Positions 63,947 through 64,000 of a DNA stretch of 64,000 bases are shown piece by piece. Within the stretch, counting starts at the first letter, position 1. Each line of letters begins with the position of its first letter. The notes beneath the pieces are model-generated. The model saw nothing but the letters and a program-made list of their open reading frames with translations. It had not been told where the DNA came from and searched no databases. Source of the DNA: DATFVA01 sp963764235 (GTDB lineage: Bacteria; Bacteroidota; Ignavibacteria; Ignavibacteriales; Ignavibacteriaceae); contig CAVXRO010000002.1 of the NCBI GenBank assembly GCA_963764235.1, positions 115,664-179,663 of the forward strand, given 5' to 3'. The position numbers were made by a program, and so were the translations under genes.

Positions 63947-63966
63947 GGTAACAAATCGGTAACAAA
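63947..63966. repeat. Arm-type repeat pair, element 3 right end
   Basis: GGTAACAAA twice with 11-bp period, the right-end geometry, with the GTAAC variant of elements 2 and 3. It predicts another att copy within about 100 bases beyond the window. Confidence 0.6.
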
Positions 63967-64000
63967 ACCTGACACTGAGGGGCTCTATGTGGACGGATCA

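Noticed and set aside
40112..63966. CRISPR-like direct repeats
   Set aside because: The repeats are only 9 bp, in pairs, and placed at element ends; no array of repeats and spacers exists.

Overview
The window looks like a chromosome segment of an Ignavibacteria-type bacterium (Bacteroidota/Chlorobi side of the tree). The evidence is a SecA with the long variable-domain insert seen in that group, several secreted proteins ending in type IX secretion (Por) sorting tails of the YPNPFNP type, promoter-like TAnnTTTG boxes, moderate-to-low GC, and dense packing with ATGA or TTGA start/stop overlaps. Taxonomy is inferred from these traits only.

Positions 1 to about 39,900 are ordinary, well-preserved chromosome. 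In order: the 3' part of secA, PII, a TPR lipoprotein, a monofunctional transglycosylase, an AlbA_2-type DNA-binding protein, TrmH-like and RlmN RNA methylases, an acyl-CoA dehydrogenase, a secreted YidD-like protein with two paralogous TPR/membrane proteins, LemA and TPM proteins, two ferredoxins, an MBL hydrolase plus Rieske protein, QueG, TrxB, an ECF sigma/anti-sigma pair, and an era-eamA-acyP-ispF-dedA-lnt run. These are followed by threonine aldolase, a thioesterase and a complete fatty-acid beta-oxidation cluster. That cluster is acyl-CoA ligase, FadN-like, FadA-like, FadE-like and a dienoyl-CoA-reductase-like SDR. It is divergent from a ScfR/RamB-like XRE regulator that is broken by three frameshifts. 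A PFK gene closes this part.

From tRNA-Asp (39,976) to the end, the window is an accretion of integrated elements. The 3' 45 bases of tRNA-Asp (anticodon stem to 3' end) occur three times, at 40,006, 43,778 and 53,748. Each copy is followed by a tRNA-type terminator, a pair of 9-bp direct repeats with 12-bp period, and the C-terminal remnant of a tyrosine recombinase. Before copies 2 and 3 and at the very end of the window lie similar 9-bp repeat pairs with 11-bp period. I read this as at least three tandem tRNA-Asp-targeting elements, with a fourth att copy predicted just past base 64,000. Element 1 carries a cyclopropane-synthase-like methyltransferase, a desaturase fragment and an HTH island protein of unknown function. 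Element 2 carries a truncated DUF1028 protein, a beta-propeller sensor kinase with two response regulators, a BNR-repeat type IX secreted protein and one intact integrase. Element 3 carries an S41 peptidase, an HXXEE protein, a DHFR-like reductase and a Fic protein with a striking 86-bp repeated operator-like leader. It also holds many broken genes: SHOCT, membrane protein, PP2C, SDR, type IX cargo, Crp/Fnr and HipA.

I found no CRISPR array, rRNA or recognisable insertion sequence. The most distinctive signals are the regular att/arm-repeat/integrase modules, the frameshift conserved in two integrase copies, the Fic leader, and the secreted YidD operon.
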